From positions 26,101,001 through 26,165,000 of the forward strand of contig NC_063263.1 of the NCBI RefSeq assembly GCF_019578655.1: a stretch of DNA of 64,000 nt. Reading direction: 5' to 3'. The DNA is from Ricinus communis (taxonomy: Eukaryota; Streptophyta; Magnoliopsida; Malpighiales; Euphorbiaceae). The position numbers and the translations under genes were made by a program. Positions 35,059-46,745 of this stretch are shown in pieces; position 1 is the first letter of the stretch, and each line of letters begins with the position of its first letter. Below the pieces are notes generated by a model. It saw only the letters and a list, made by a program, of their open reading frames with translations. It ran no database searches and was not told where the DNA came from.

Positions 35059-36536
35059 TGATGGTTGCTATCTATGCAGCTACAATCTAAGGCAGTGTAC
35101 CTATCGATGCAGTCTAGTACTAATGGCGAGTATCAAGGTCGTATTCCTCAGGAAAGTGAAAGCCCAGAGTTACTCCTTTGTTCTTTGTTATATTAACCTA
35201 AAATGAATGATGAATAATTTCTAAACTAACTAATAGCTACAAGCTAAGTTCTAAGGGAGATGCAGGAGTAAATGGATAATGAAATAACCAAGATAAGAAA
35301 GCAAACCCAAAGGGAGCCTAAACTAGTTGGCAATCAAACAAAAGATAAAGGATTGATGACTCCAATTATGCTACCCGTGGACGAATTCTTAACTGAATTC
35401 GGTTTCTCTCTCGAGATAACCGAATTCCTAAACCTAATAACCTAAAGTTGGAATCTCTTCCTAATGGTTGATTCTTAAATTAGCATTAAGCTTTAATCCG
35501 CCTCTATTAAGCTTTGTTAATTCTTAATCCGGCTAGTTAATTATCCTTATCTCTAAGTGATTATTTACCAGTTCTTGCTATTCAAAATTCCAATTGCCAA
35601 ATGGACTTTTCAATCACATAAAGCAATCTAAATACCACAATTCACAACATCTCATGAATAATGCATTATCTTATTAATACTGAAAGCAAGAAGAATACAA
35701 AACTAACTCAAATAATCCAATAATATAATATTAAGCCAACATAGTAAAGAAATCCCAATGGATTTAATCAATCTAGCTGAACTTGTTCATTATCAAAACC
35801 CATAAGAATTCAATTACAACAATGAGTAAAGGTAGAGAAACCCGATTACACCCTTGGATGAGAGTAAACAACCCCAATTCTTCTTGCTCGAATTGAATCG
35901 ATTCTTGTTCCTCTTGTTCAAATTGGAACCAATAAATGAACCTCGCCCAATCTTCAATCCTTGAAGGGAATCCGATTTAAACCTTGGTCCAAGTCTCCTT
36001 TTTCCTTGGTTCCAACTCAGAAAACCCTTAGAGAGAGAAAAATTAGGGTTTGAGACGTTCTCCCCGTTCTTCTTCGCATTTCCCTCTTTTCTTTCTTTTA
36101 ATTAATTCGTCCAGCTGCCACGAACATGGCCGTGTGTATGGCCGTGTTGGGAACACGGTCTGGTGTTCCTGGCCATGTTGGGAACACGGACCCGTGCTGA
36201 TGGCCGTGTTACTCTCTGTGATCATCCTCCTTAACGCATCTTTTTCCTGTTGTCAAATGCACCCAACACGGCCGTTTTGGTGCCCGTGTTAGGAACACGA
36301 CCTGTGTTAAAACCAACATGGCCGTGTTCAGCTTCCTAATGTGCAAACTTGACTTGTTTCGGCAACTTTGACGTCCAATTATGCTCCAATTCTTCCCTTT
36401 ATCACTCTTTGGCTTCTTTTGGACCTAATGCACACAAACAAACGCATAGGGTGAGTGTTGGGACCAATTCACATCCAGATGTACATAAAATCAGTCTTAA
36501 AAACCCCATTTAGATGTGTGTATTCTACGCACATCA
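35059..36536 (-). repeat. 5' LTR of element D
   Basis: 1478 bp, TGATGTGCG...CAACCATCA on the minus strand. GC-rich island with repeated ACACGGCC and GCCGTGTT motifs at about 36120-36330. Near identical to the 3' LTR outside small indels. Confidence 0.9.
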
Positions 36537-36892
36537 ATGCCATAGACATTAGCTTGCCATAGAGCACTACCTCCCTCTAGAGTTCACTCCGAGTACTTGC
36601 ATGCACGTAAGTTTATTCCTTTTAGTACTTTCCATCTTTTCCTTTCTTGAAATGTTAGTAATATATAAATAATCACATAAGTCTATAGAGATCAGTTTGA
36701 GCATGTATATCGGCTGGTTGGAGCCGTAAGGAGGTAGTTCTTCATCCTCGGTGATGACTGATGAGTAAGAGTCAAAATAAATTATGAAATGCAAAATGTA
36801 TGCATGTATAAAATATAATAATTAATCTCATTTTGGGTTTATCTTCAGAGGGAGCACAAGAGTATGCAAGGGTAAGTAGATGATTGTCAACA

Positions 36893-38349
36893 TGATAAGC
36901 ATCATACTATACATGTTTTCATGCCCGATTGTTCACATTTTTATGCATGATTATCCCGTTTTATGCTAGAATCACCTGTCTTCTGTTTCCCTTTTCATTT
37001 CGAGTCATTTCGAAGGACACCATCGAATTGTCGAGGGAAATCATTGGGATTACGGAGCAAAATCCATCAAATTGGGCGAGAACAAGCACCCCGAGGGTTG
37101 AGCACGGCCTGGACTCCGGCCGTGCTTTGAATTATCAAGAGGCTATCCCCAATTGTGCCATTTGACCGCCTTAGTAGCCACCACGGCCTCCGTACGACTG
37201 TGGTGGATCAGGCATTGGCACGGCCTGTGGTGGCTCGGCCTGACAGACTCCACAGTTGACCTGGCTGGACTCGGCCGTCTTGAATCAGACCTGACTGGAC
37301 TCGTGGTCTTGAATCAACTATATAGGCGATTTTGAATTCTAATAAAAAAAGACGATTTTTGGACTCAATTCCAAGACACACACTTAATCAAATATTTCCT
37401 ATACCTCAATTGTAGACCTGGAGAGATTAATTTTCATCAATTGAAGGGGGGATTCCACTTATTCCAACATCGAATTGAAGATCAAGACAAACTTTGGGAG
37501 CATTCAAGAGGCAACTAGGGTTTGAGATTTTGAATTTGCAAATTTAGGGTTTCTCATTCAGCTTGAAAGAGAAGGGTGTACATACCTTTAATTTGTTTTT
37601 CCTTATTTTGTTCTTTAATTACTTTGACTATGAACATGAGCAGCTAGATCTTTTGAATCCATTAGGGTTCACCTTTGTTGATGGATTATGCTTAATTGTT
37701 AGTTTTTTATAATTGTCATTCTTGCAATCTTCTTGCTATTTAGTAATAAAAGTTTGATGCAATTAATTTGAGACGTTGGATTAATTGTTTATTAGGTTGT
37801 TTCTTGACATTGAGAAATGCTTGTTACAACTGGATTTTGAATAGTAAGGACTAGTAGTTAACACTTAGAGATGAGGTTGATTTACTCGCCGGATTAAGAA
37901 CTAACAACTCTTAATAGTCTTAAATCATACTTAATGCTAATTTGTAGTAATCGATAGGAAGAGATTCCATTAGGTTAGTGCAGTTTAGGAATCCGGTAAG
38001 CTCGAGAGAGGCAGGGATTCAATTCAGGATTTAGGCACGGGTAAGCAAGATCGGCAATCCATAAAATTCATCTTTAGAATTCCATCACTTAGGCTCCCTT
38101 TTGGATTTATTTCTCTCTTTACAATTGTCTTTTAATTGTCCATTGTTGTCCTTCATTTACTTAATTGCACTCATAACCATTAGCTGGTATGTTAGAACTT
38201 TCACACCCTATTTCAGACTAGATAACATAGCAAGCAGTAGTAACTCTAGGTTCACCCGATCTCCAGGGATACGACCTTGATACTCACTAGTGCTAGGCTG
38301 CATCGGTAGGTTCACTGCCTTAGGTGTAGGTTGCATAAAGAACCCATCA
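36893..38349 (+). repeat. Solo LTR of the element B family
   Basis: TGATAAGCATC...AACCCATCA, 1457 bp, matching the LTRs of element B. Flanked by perfect CAACA duplications (36888-36892 and 38350-38354) with no internal region, so it formed by recombination between two LTRs. It carries the GC hairpin AGCACGGCC / GGCCGTGCT (37101-37126) and a TATA-like ACTATATAGG near 37318. Confidence 0.92.
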
Positions 38350-38781
38350 CAACACCATATCAAAGCCTAACAGTGTAGGATCGACACTTTGATGCTCTAG
38401 TTGTCTACTTTGCAGACCTAAGGGATGCTCATCAATTCTGATGAGGGGATGGGAGACTTGGAAGAGAGCTCTGACTTCTGATTTTACGATTATTCTTTGT
38501 ATTTTTTCCTTTTTGCTGTTTTTCTATAAAACTCTAACTTTTCTAAGATATAAAATTTTACACTTTTAATGTTTAAATCCATGAATTAACATTATTCCCT
38601 TCCAATCTTGTACATTTAAGATTTACATATGATTGGAGGCCGAGAAAATGCCAAAAACCCTTAAATTGATGCAAAAATTGCCTGGTGACATCACATAGCA
38701 GATTCAGCTGTGCGCACAACTAATTTGGCTCTGCAACTGCAGAGTACAAATATAACTTTGATTTAAGACCTTTAAATACGC

Positions 38782-41545
38782 GTGCGCTCCTCACACTTCA
38801 CCATACACAATTCATACTCCAAAAGTCAAAAAACTATGACTCAGAAAAGCGCCAAAGCCCTCCAAACCCTTCTTAAAACCCCGATTGTGATGAATGGATC
38901 AAACTTGGAAAATTCTACCTTTCCCCCTTCAAAGCTATTCAACACACCAAGCTTGATTATGGGTATTGATGTGTGCTACTTGTGTTAGCTACAATCTAAG
39001 GCAGTGTACCTGTCGATGCTGTCTAGCACTAATGGCGAGTATCAAGGTCGTATTCCTCGGGAAAGTGAAAGCCAGAGTTACTCCTTTGTTCTTTATTATA
39101 TTAACCTAAAATGGGTGATGAATAATTTCTAAACTAACTAATAGCTACAAGCTAAATTCTAAGGGAGATGCAGGAGTAATTGATAACTAAAATAACCAAG
39201 ACAAGAAAGCAAACCCAAAGGGAACCTAAACTAGTTGGCAATCAAACAAAAGATAAAGGATTGGTGAGTCTAATTATGCTACCCATGGATGAATTCTTAA
39301 CCGAATTCGGTTTCTCTCTCGAGATAACTGAATTCCTAAACCTAATAACCTAAAGTTGGAATCTCTTCCTAACGATTGATTCTTAAATTAGCATTAAGCT
39401 TTAATCCGCCTCTATTACGCTTTGTTAATTCCTAATCCGACTAGTTAATTATCCTTATCTCTAAGTGATTATTAACCAATTCTTGCTATTCAAAATTCCA
39501 ATTGCCAAATGGACTTCTCAATCACACAAAGCAATCTAAACACACAATTCACAACATCTCATGAATGATGCATTATCTTATTAATACTAAAAGCAAGAAG
39601 AATACAAAACTAACCCAAACAATCCAACAATATAATACTAAGCCAACATAGTAAAGAAATCACAATGGATTTAGTCAATCTAGCTAATCATGTTCATTAT
39701 CAAAATACACAAGAATACAATTACAATAAAGAGTAAAGGTAGAGAAACCCGATTACACCCTTGGATGAGAGTAAACAGCCCCAATTCCTCTTGCTCGAAT
39801 TGAAAATTTTCTTGTTCCTCTTGCTCGATTTGAAAACCAATCAACGAACCTCGCCCAATCTTCAATCCTTGAAGGGAATCCGATTGAAACCTTGATCCAA
39901 GTCTCCTTTTCCCTTGGTTCCAGCTCAAAAAACCCTTAGAGAGAGAAATATTAGGGTTTGGGACGTTCTCCCCCGCTCTCTTCTTTCTTTTCTCTCTTCT
40001 TTCTTTTAATTAATTCCCCCTGTTGCCGCCAACACCGCCGTGTTGATGCCTGTGTTCCCAACACGGGCTAGTATTTATGCCTGTGTTACTCTCTGTGGTC
40101 GTGCTCCCTAAAACTTCTTTTTCTTTGATGTTTGATGCAACCAACACGGCCGTGTTGGGAACATGGCCAGTGTTGAAACCAACACAGCCATGTTCAGCTT
40201 CCTCATGCTTATACGTAGCTTGTTTCGGCAGCTTTGACGTCCAATTATGCTCCAATTCTTCTTTTTATCATTCTTTGACTTCTTTTGAACCTAATGCACA
40301 GAAACAGACGCATACGGTGAGTGTTGGGACCAATTCACATGCAAATGTCCATAAAATCAATCTTAAAAGTCCTATTTAGATGTGTGTATTTTACGCACAT
40401 CAGGTATCTTTATTCTACCTTCAACTTTGTTGGTGCCTAAAAGACTATATTTTCTGATTAAATGGGAAAGAGCTGTGTCCCATGATTGAATAGTTCTTTG
40501 CCATTCTTAGAGGCCCCATGGATTCTACCTATCTAATTGTTTTGCAAACGCTTAGTGATCCTTTTTCTAGAAAATTAGTAGACTTATTCAATATGTCCCC
40601 TACTGAGGTACTTTCCCATTCCGTTAGTGAATACATTTCTCTCACCTCCTCAATCTCTTGTTGGAAGAAGAAGGAAAGGGGTACACCTACTTGGGTTAGG
40701 AAGGCTTTTACCTCTACGCCCAATTTTTGATGATTTCTCCTTAAGGAGGGGCATATATCAGAATTGTTGGCATTATTGATTAGGTGGAGCACAGTTCCAG
40801 TCATTTTAGCTAAAACCATCATTGGCTTAAACATGTACAAAACCCATCAAAAGTTTGGTGGCAACCTTGTTCTCTTGCAAGTATACAACCAAATCTCTCT
40901 TTTTTCTTTTATTATTTTTTGCCTAAGCTGCCTTTTCGGGTTTCCAACTTAGCTTTCTACTTTTCTTTTTTTGTCTTTTTCTTTTTGCAGATTTGGTTGC
41001 CGAGAAACTTCAAATAGTGATCATTACAGGGAACATCGAAAAGTATAAATTAAACCATGTGCGGTTTTGGTCCATTGCTACCGCACAAGACCATTATACT
41101 TGGATTTCTTGGATGAAGGGTATTCTGGACACACTTATCCGCTAGACTTGCCCTTGGTGGACAATCAAGCATGTCATGCTCATATTGTACAATGAATGCA
41201 TACCTTTACCTGGATTTTTTTAGGCATCTACATTCTACACATTTGCAAGACTTTGCTGTCAGTATAGGTAGAAGCAACAAATTTTGGAATTTCCTTCTGA
41301 ATTCAAAGGCTTCCTACTAAGACAAGATTTTCTGGATAAGATGGAGAGACTCTAGCCTCGTCGAGATATAGAGCGCAACCTGAATTCTAAAAAAGTTGAT
41401 CTGACCATTGATGATAACTTTAAAGTTTGGGTCGATCTTCAGATTACCAGTTCCCCTAGATTTACGAGGTTGGAGAGAACTCAAGAGCTAGCTGCTGAAT
41501 CTATAGATGTAGATATAGATGCACAAAGAAAGAGAAGATAAAATA
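38782..41545 (+). pseudogene. Second plus-strand gene remnant, unknown family, interrupted by a solo LTR
   Basis: A TTTAAATACG TATA-like site (38768) precedes a leader and an ATG at 38836 (MTQKSAKALQTLLKTPIV). The frame is cut at 38966 by a solo LTR; without it and one GGTAT copy the frame continues for ~30 codons to a TGA. Later coding-like pieces include LVDLFNMSPTEVLSHSVSEY and a likely 110-bp intron 40881-40990 with a strong pyrimidine tract and TGCAG. The last piece ends ESIDVDIDAQRKRR before a stop near 41539. No family was recognised. It lies antisense and directly downstream of the Tat-lineage integrase, where Tat elements are known to carry extra antisense ORFs, some related to plant mobile domain genes. 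That assignment is inference. Confidence 0.45.
38967..40402 (-). repeat. Solo LTR of the element D family
   Basis: Minus-strand TGATGTGCGTAAAATAC...GCACACATCA, 1436 bp, with perfect GGTAT duplications at 38962-38966 and 40403-40407. No primer site or internal sequence. Confidence 0.92.
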
Positions 41546-41639
41546 TACTTCTTTTAAATCTCATTTATTATTCTTAGAACTTTAGCTTAGTTTTCTCTTT
41601 CAGTTAGTACGTAGAGTAATAAACAGACATATGTATGTC

Positions 41640-43696
41640 GAATAAAAAATTCTAAAAAATTTATTCATTTAGTGAATGCCCAAATGGATACACTTTGATT
41701 TCTTATGATACAACTCCTCTCATCAGCTAGTCTTTTCAGATTTTCTAACTGATTATTTTCTCTCTCATTGCCCTAATTTTTGCCTCACTAGCCTTTTTCA
41801 AGTTTTTTGATGAGTAGGCTATTTGTTCTACTATTTTTTTTGTAAACATAGTATTTCTTGAAATAATCCAGGTTAATTGGCTTAGAGAACTTGTTTCTTT
41901 CCAAGTTTAAGTTCTTAGCAGCACTTTTAGGTAAAATTTTCTTTACTAAGTATGGGCCTTTCTAATTAGGCCTGAATTTCTTTGTTGGGTCGAATACAAT
42001 AGGTCTCGTGTGTTTCAACACCAATTCACCAGCTCTGATTTTCCCTGGCTTTATTTTCTTATTAAATGCCCTAGCTAGTTGCTTTTGGTACAACTACACG
42101 TGATAAAGCGCTTTCATCCTCCTTTCATCGATTAGAGCCAACTACTGGTATATTTGCTTGACCCACTGATATTCTGGTATTTTATCCTCTAATATGACTC
42201 TCAAAGATTTCAACTCCAATTCAACTGGTAAGATCGCTTTAGTCGATAAACCAAAGAGTACATAGTCTATCTTGTCCATTTCTGCTCATTTTTTCGATCT
42301 CCAAAGTGCAAAGGGTAACTGAAATGACCAATCCTTATGATTACATACCGTCTTCGAGAGTATTTTTTAAGTTCTTATTGGTTGCTTCTACCGCTCCATT
42401 CAATTGAGATCTGTGCGGAGAACACCTGTGATGTTCGATCTTGTATTCTGCTAACAGGTCTACTGTCTCACCTATAAACTGCACTCCATTATCTATTATA
42501 ACATGATGCGGAAACCCATATTTGCAATTCAGGTTCCTCTCTATAAATCTAGTCATCTGCTTTACCCCAACAGTAGTGAATGATTCGGACTCAACCCACT
42601 TAGAGAAGTGGTCGGTTGCCATGACTATGTATCGGTGACCATTTGAAGGAGGCTTTATCTCTCCGATGATGTCGATTCCCCATGCTGTAAAAGGCCGTGG
42701 AGATGTCAGATTATGAAGCTCAGTCAGGGGTATATGACTCAGGTCAATGTAGAGTTGACACTCACGGCATTTTCTTACCAAAGCTATACAGTCCTTTTCC
42801 ATTGTTAACCAATAATAACCTTGATGCATGATTTTTCTATTTAACATTATGTCGTTCATATGAGGCCCGCATACCCCCTTTATGCATCTCCTCCATTACA
42901 ACCTATGCTTCCGCTTTAGTAACATATCGAAGCTAGACACCTTAAGTCATCCTTTTGTACAGTACACCCTTATGGCTAATATAGTTCCTAGCTTGGATCC
43001 ACAGTGCATACCTTTCCTTTGCAATCGCTTCCTTTGGATATGCCCTATATGTACGAATCTCTTCATATCATAAAACCAAGGCTTCTCTTCTAGTCCTATT
43101 TGGACTTGCATTATCTAGTCTCCTTGATAATAAGGCACTCTTGATTTTACAATCACTAACACGTTCATCAAAAGCCATGAAAGGTTGTCCCATATTGATG
43201 ATAGGGTATTGAATGCATCTTCCATTTGGTTCTCATCCCTTAGTAAGTGTATGAGTGAACACTTGGAGAAGTTGCAAACCAAAGTCTCGAGGTAGTTGAC
43301 ATATGGCTTTAACCTCTCTTCTTTCATTTTTCACTCTTTGATGGATTATTGAATCATTAGTAGGGAGTTCCCATAGACCATCAACTACTTTGCTCCCACT
43401 ATCACGACCGCTTCTAATCTGAATAAACATGCTTTGTAGTCCACCATGTTATTTGTGACTTTAAAGTCCAATCTCTTGGCCATTGGCAGCATCTCTCCTT
43501 CTGGCGTGATTAGAATTAATCCCAACCCTACACCTCTTACGTTAACAGCTCCATTAAAGTACATCTTTCATTCATGGATCTCGATTACCCCTAGATTTTC
43601 ATCAGGAAACTTCAGATCCCAGGAGTCATTTCCCTTAATTGCATTATGAGCCAAGAATTTTGCTAGAGCCTTGCCCTTGACCACCTTCTTAGCAAC
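41640..43696 (-). pseudogene. Tat-lineage gypsy integrase and end of RNase H (left part of host element)
   Basis: Minus strand, reading leftward: end of RNase H and linker (KKVVKGKALAKFLA; LLRDENQMEDAF), then integrase. The finger region starts MHKGVCGPH after a 1-nt insertion and ends CRECQ. The open core is 42859-42341 with catalytic residues in GIDIIGEI, IIDNGVQF and NGAVEATNK. The C-terminal domain continues to ~41650 (RPIVFDPTKKFRP..KGPYLVKKIL; PINLDYFKKYYV). Stops and shifts are scattered. Integrase would insert the element DNA into the genome; this copy is dead. The 5' part of the element lies beyond the inserted element C, at 60440-63100. Confidence 0.85.
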
Positions 43697-45173
43697 TGAT
43701 AGGCTAATCATGTAGCTACAATCTAAGGCAGTGAACCTATCGATGCAGTCTAGCACTAATGGCGAGTATCAAGGTTGTATTCTCGGGAAAGTGAAAACCC
43801 AGAGTTACTACTTCGTTCTTGGTTATCTAACCTAAAATATATGATGGATGAATTCTAAATTTACTAAGAACTGGAAATTGAGTTCGAAATGAGATGCAAA
43901 AATGAATAAATAAATGAAACAATCAAGACAAGAAATGCAAACCCAAAGGGAACCTAAACTAGTTGACGATCAAACAAAAGACAACAGATTGATGAATCCA
44001 ATTATACTACCCGTGGATGAATTCTTAACTGAATTCGGTCTCCCTCTCGAGATAACTGAATTCCTAAACCTAAGAACCTAAAGTTGGAATCTCTTCCTAA
44101 CGATCGATTATTAAGTTAGCATTAAGCTTTAATCCGCCTCTATTAAGCTTTGTTAATTCTTAATCTGGCTAGTCAATTACCCTTATCTTTAAGTGATCAT
44201 TAGCCAGTTCTTGCTATTCAAAATTCTAATTACTTAATGAACTTCTCAATTACATAAAGCAATCTAAGGAATACAATTCACAATGTTTCATGAATAATGC
44301 GATATCTTATTAATACTGAAAGGAAGAAAAAGAAAAAAAGGAGCTCAAACAATCCAACAATTTAGTACTAAGCCAATATAGTAAGGAAATCCCAATAGGT
44401 TTAATCACTCTAGCTACACATGTTCATGTCTAAAACAACTAGGAATTCAATAATAATGAAAGAATAAAGAAAATGAAACAGATACACCCTTTTCCTTCGA
44501 ATTGGATGAACAACTAAAAATCCCCAAATCTGAATGATGAACCCTAAATTGCCTCTTGAATGCCTCCAAATCCACTCTTGATCTTCAATGTGATGTTTAA
44601 ACTATTGTAATCCTTCCTTCAATAGGCGAAATAGTCTCCTAAAGTCGCTTATTAAAGTCTGAAAAAGGATGGCTCGTGCAGGTATGGGTGAAATCAAGTA
44701 AGAAAATCGCACCCCTAGCAAAATGATTCGCATTTTCCTATATAAATGTCTCAGCACGGCCGTGGTCAAGCATCTTGATCGGCCTTAGTCAGGCCGTCTT
44801 TGGACCTCGAGTCCATAATTAGGGTTTCTTCTTGCTCGTGCCCTCGCTGGTGCTAAGCCACCACGAGCCTGATGGAGGCCGTGGTGGCCTCGAAAACTGT
44901 GCCAAAATGGCACTCTTGAGGGTCAAGTGTTGATGGTTCAACATGGCCAGAGTCCAGGCCGTGCTCAACCTTGAAATGGTAGCCCTTGCTCAATTTTGAT
45001 GGATTATGGTCCGTATTTACGCGTATTTCTCTCGACTACTGATAATGTCCACCGATAATCACCTAAAACATGAAAGGAACTGACACACAGGTGATTCTGG
45101 CATAAAACAAGATAACTGTGCATAAAAATAGAAGTAGTTGGGCATATAAACATGTATAAAATGATGCACATCA
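43697..45173 (-). repeat. 3' LTR of element C
   Basis: 1477 bp; minus-strand TGATGTGCATCATTTTATAC...TTAGCCTATCA. It contains the GC island (44750-44980) with GAGCACGGCCTGGACTC and the shared U5 block. The U3 start is intermediate between families A and B. Confidence 0.85.
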
Positions 45174-45210
45174 CCCCACACTTAAGCTTTTGGTTGTCCT
45201 TAAGTAATTA
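45174..45210 (-). promoter_or_regulatory. Terminal polypurine tract with decayed hairpin, element C
   Basis: Minus strand TTAAGTGTGGGG abuts the 3' LTR. The preceding inverted repeat is weakened (TTACTTA-AGGA-CAACCAA) but the AGGA loop is kept. Confidence 0.65.
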
Positions 45211-45777
45211 ATAACTCAATACATATACAAGCAACAATCACCCCTCAGAATCCATGCTAAAGTTCATAACTTAACCTTATTCAACATATAAAGAATGAAA
45301 CTCGAGTAGCTAAGCAAGTCATACACCTTCAAAGAAGAACCATAGTAATACCATCTCGAAATACAACTTTTATAACAACTCAGCATTAAACACCAGGAAG
45401 CATTGCCTCACAGGAATCTCTCAAATCACTCACAAATGTTTACAAGTAAACAAGAAAATTCCCTCAATGCAGCTGCACAAAACCTGTTTACCATAAGCTC
45501 GCTCATAAATCTCATCTTCGCTACTGCGAATAAATGAATACCAAAATCAAAGGGTCTTTACCAGGGTTGAAATGTGGCTAAGGTAAATGTAAGAATATTT
45601 AGATAGAAGTGTAAAGTATACTGAAAAATCATGCAATTATTTAGAATGAATGCTTCAAGAGCTGAATGCCAAAACAATAAAACTACTCACTAAGCCTTAT
45701 TTGAATTAAAGGATGCTCACAAGAATTAAATGCAAAAGAGCTAAGAGGTAAGAGCTAAGAAATAAGTCAGAAAAATC

Positions 45778-45829
45778 TTTTTTTTTTTCTTTTTTTTTCT
45801 TTTTTTTTTCTTTTTCTTCTTTTTTTTAT
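45778..45829 (-). repeat. Poly(A)-rich tract, element C
   Basis: Minus-strand A-rich run with single G interruptions, ~0.6 kb from the LTR and between the two polypurine motifs. Confidence 0.7.
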
Positions 45830-46695
45830 AGCATGTATATATGCCACAGCAGCATACATAGGGGTTGCATGATTAGTGACATAAACATTGAGAACAGTTA
45901 TCCAATTTGGATTGAAGGAAGCATCATAGAATGATTAAAAAGACTAAGTGAATTTATAACAAAATTAGGCACTATGATTCCATAAAAGAAGAAGCATAGC
46001 ACATAATTATTTAGTATACAAGGTGAAAGAAAAGATAAATGTATAGAATGATGTATGTGTAGTATATAGGTACAAATCATGAAGAAAAGGTTAAGGCTCA
46101 AAACTGGCTGACTAATGGAAACAAAGGGGTAGGCTTTTGGTCAAATGTGGTGAATCCTAAGTTGCCCAAATGACTTAATAGTATTCAAAAATTCATGTAA
46201 CCTCAATAAGCATTACATAGTAAGTTATAAAAACAAAATTAAGTACAGGGCACACTCAAACAAGAAAAATCATGAGCATAATTTGCAATGGATGCTCAAA
46301 TTTTGGTTCAAAAGCTCGCTTTTGAAGTGGCTGAATTTGCAATTGATTCCTAGACTTATCAATTGAATCATCACATAAATGGTATAAGAGATTGGCATAA
46401 TCAAAGTTCAAAGATAAAGGCTGAAAATTTGCAAAAAAACTAAAGCAACACCGTTTTAACCCGGCCAAAGTGACATATTGAACAAAGTGAAATTGCTTTC
46501 CAAGAACAAAAATCAAGAGGGATAATCATTTACAAGTATGTGAATTAAATCATTAATTATAAAAGGACAAACTAAGCTTAAGCGACATGAAGAACATAGG
46601 TCCTAACATCCTAAAAATAGACAACACCTATGATAGCGATTTCAACATCCAAAAGTCATAGGAAAGAGAAAAGAACATACGGTTTACCCACACCC

Positions 46696-46729
46696 ACCCC
46701 ACACTTGAAGAACACACTGTCCTTAGTGT
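46696..46729 (-). promoter_or_regulatory. Upstream hairpin-PPT cassette, element C
   Basis: Minus strand ACACTA-AGGA-CAGTGT (46729-46714) followed by TTCTTCAAGTGTGGGG. One mismatch closes the loop; the AGGA loop is conserved. Confidence 0.65.
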
Positions 46730-46745
46730 AAAATGAAGTGGGTAC

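Larger units (their letters stand above)
31203..36536 (-). mobile_element. Element D: complete non-autonomous Athila-type LTR element
   Basis: Minus strand: 5' LTR 36536-35059, primer site 35052-35035, short gag start, pre-RT pol fragment, 3' noncoding region with two polypurine motifs, 3' LTR 32636-31203. The target duplication is perfect: ATGCC at 31198-31202 and 36537-36541. No RT or integrase. It inserted in the same exon as element A, 101 bp away and in the opposite orientation. Confidence 0.9.
24369..38481 (+). pseudogene. Intron-containing gene remnant of unknown family, split by three LTR insertions
   Basis: Not assigned to a family. Exon-like segments have splice signals: 24369-24492 (donor G|GTGAGA), ~24560-24714, and a clear exon that starts after CCCCCAG at 24814 and ends at a GTAAGT donor (36606/36607). 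That exon is cut by element A and again by element D. When both are taken out with one copy of each target duplication, one frame runs through all three pieces (24814-24890, 31107-31202, 36542-36606). It has only three stops, each explicable as Trp TGG changed to TGA or TAG. Later pieces include 36851-36872 and 38421-38481, whose last residues are GDLEESSDF before TGA. A solo LTR sits in the intron after 36872. It could be a host gene or a gene captured antisense by the neighbouring Tat element. Confidence 0.5.

Noticed and set aside
43706..43710. AATCA taken as the left target duplication of element C
   Set aside because: It has no partner at 60440. Moving the LTR end 14 bp to ...CCTATCA gives a perfect GCAAC pair and restores the host frame.
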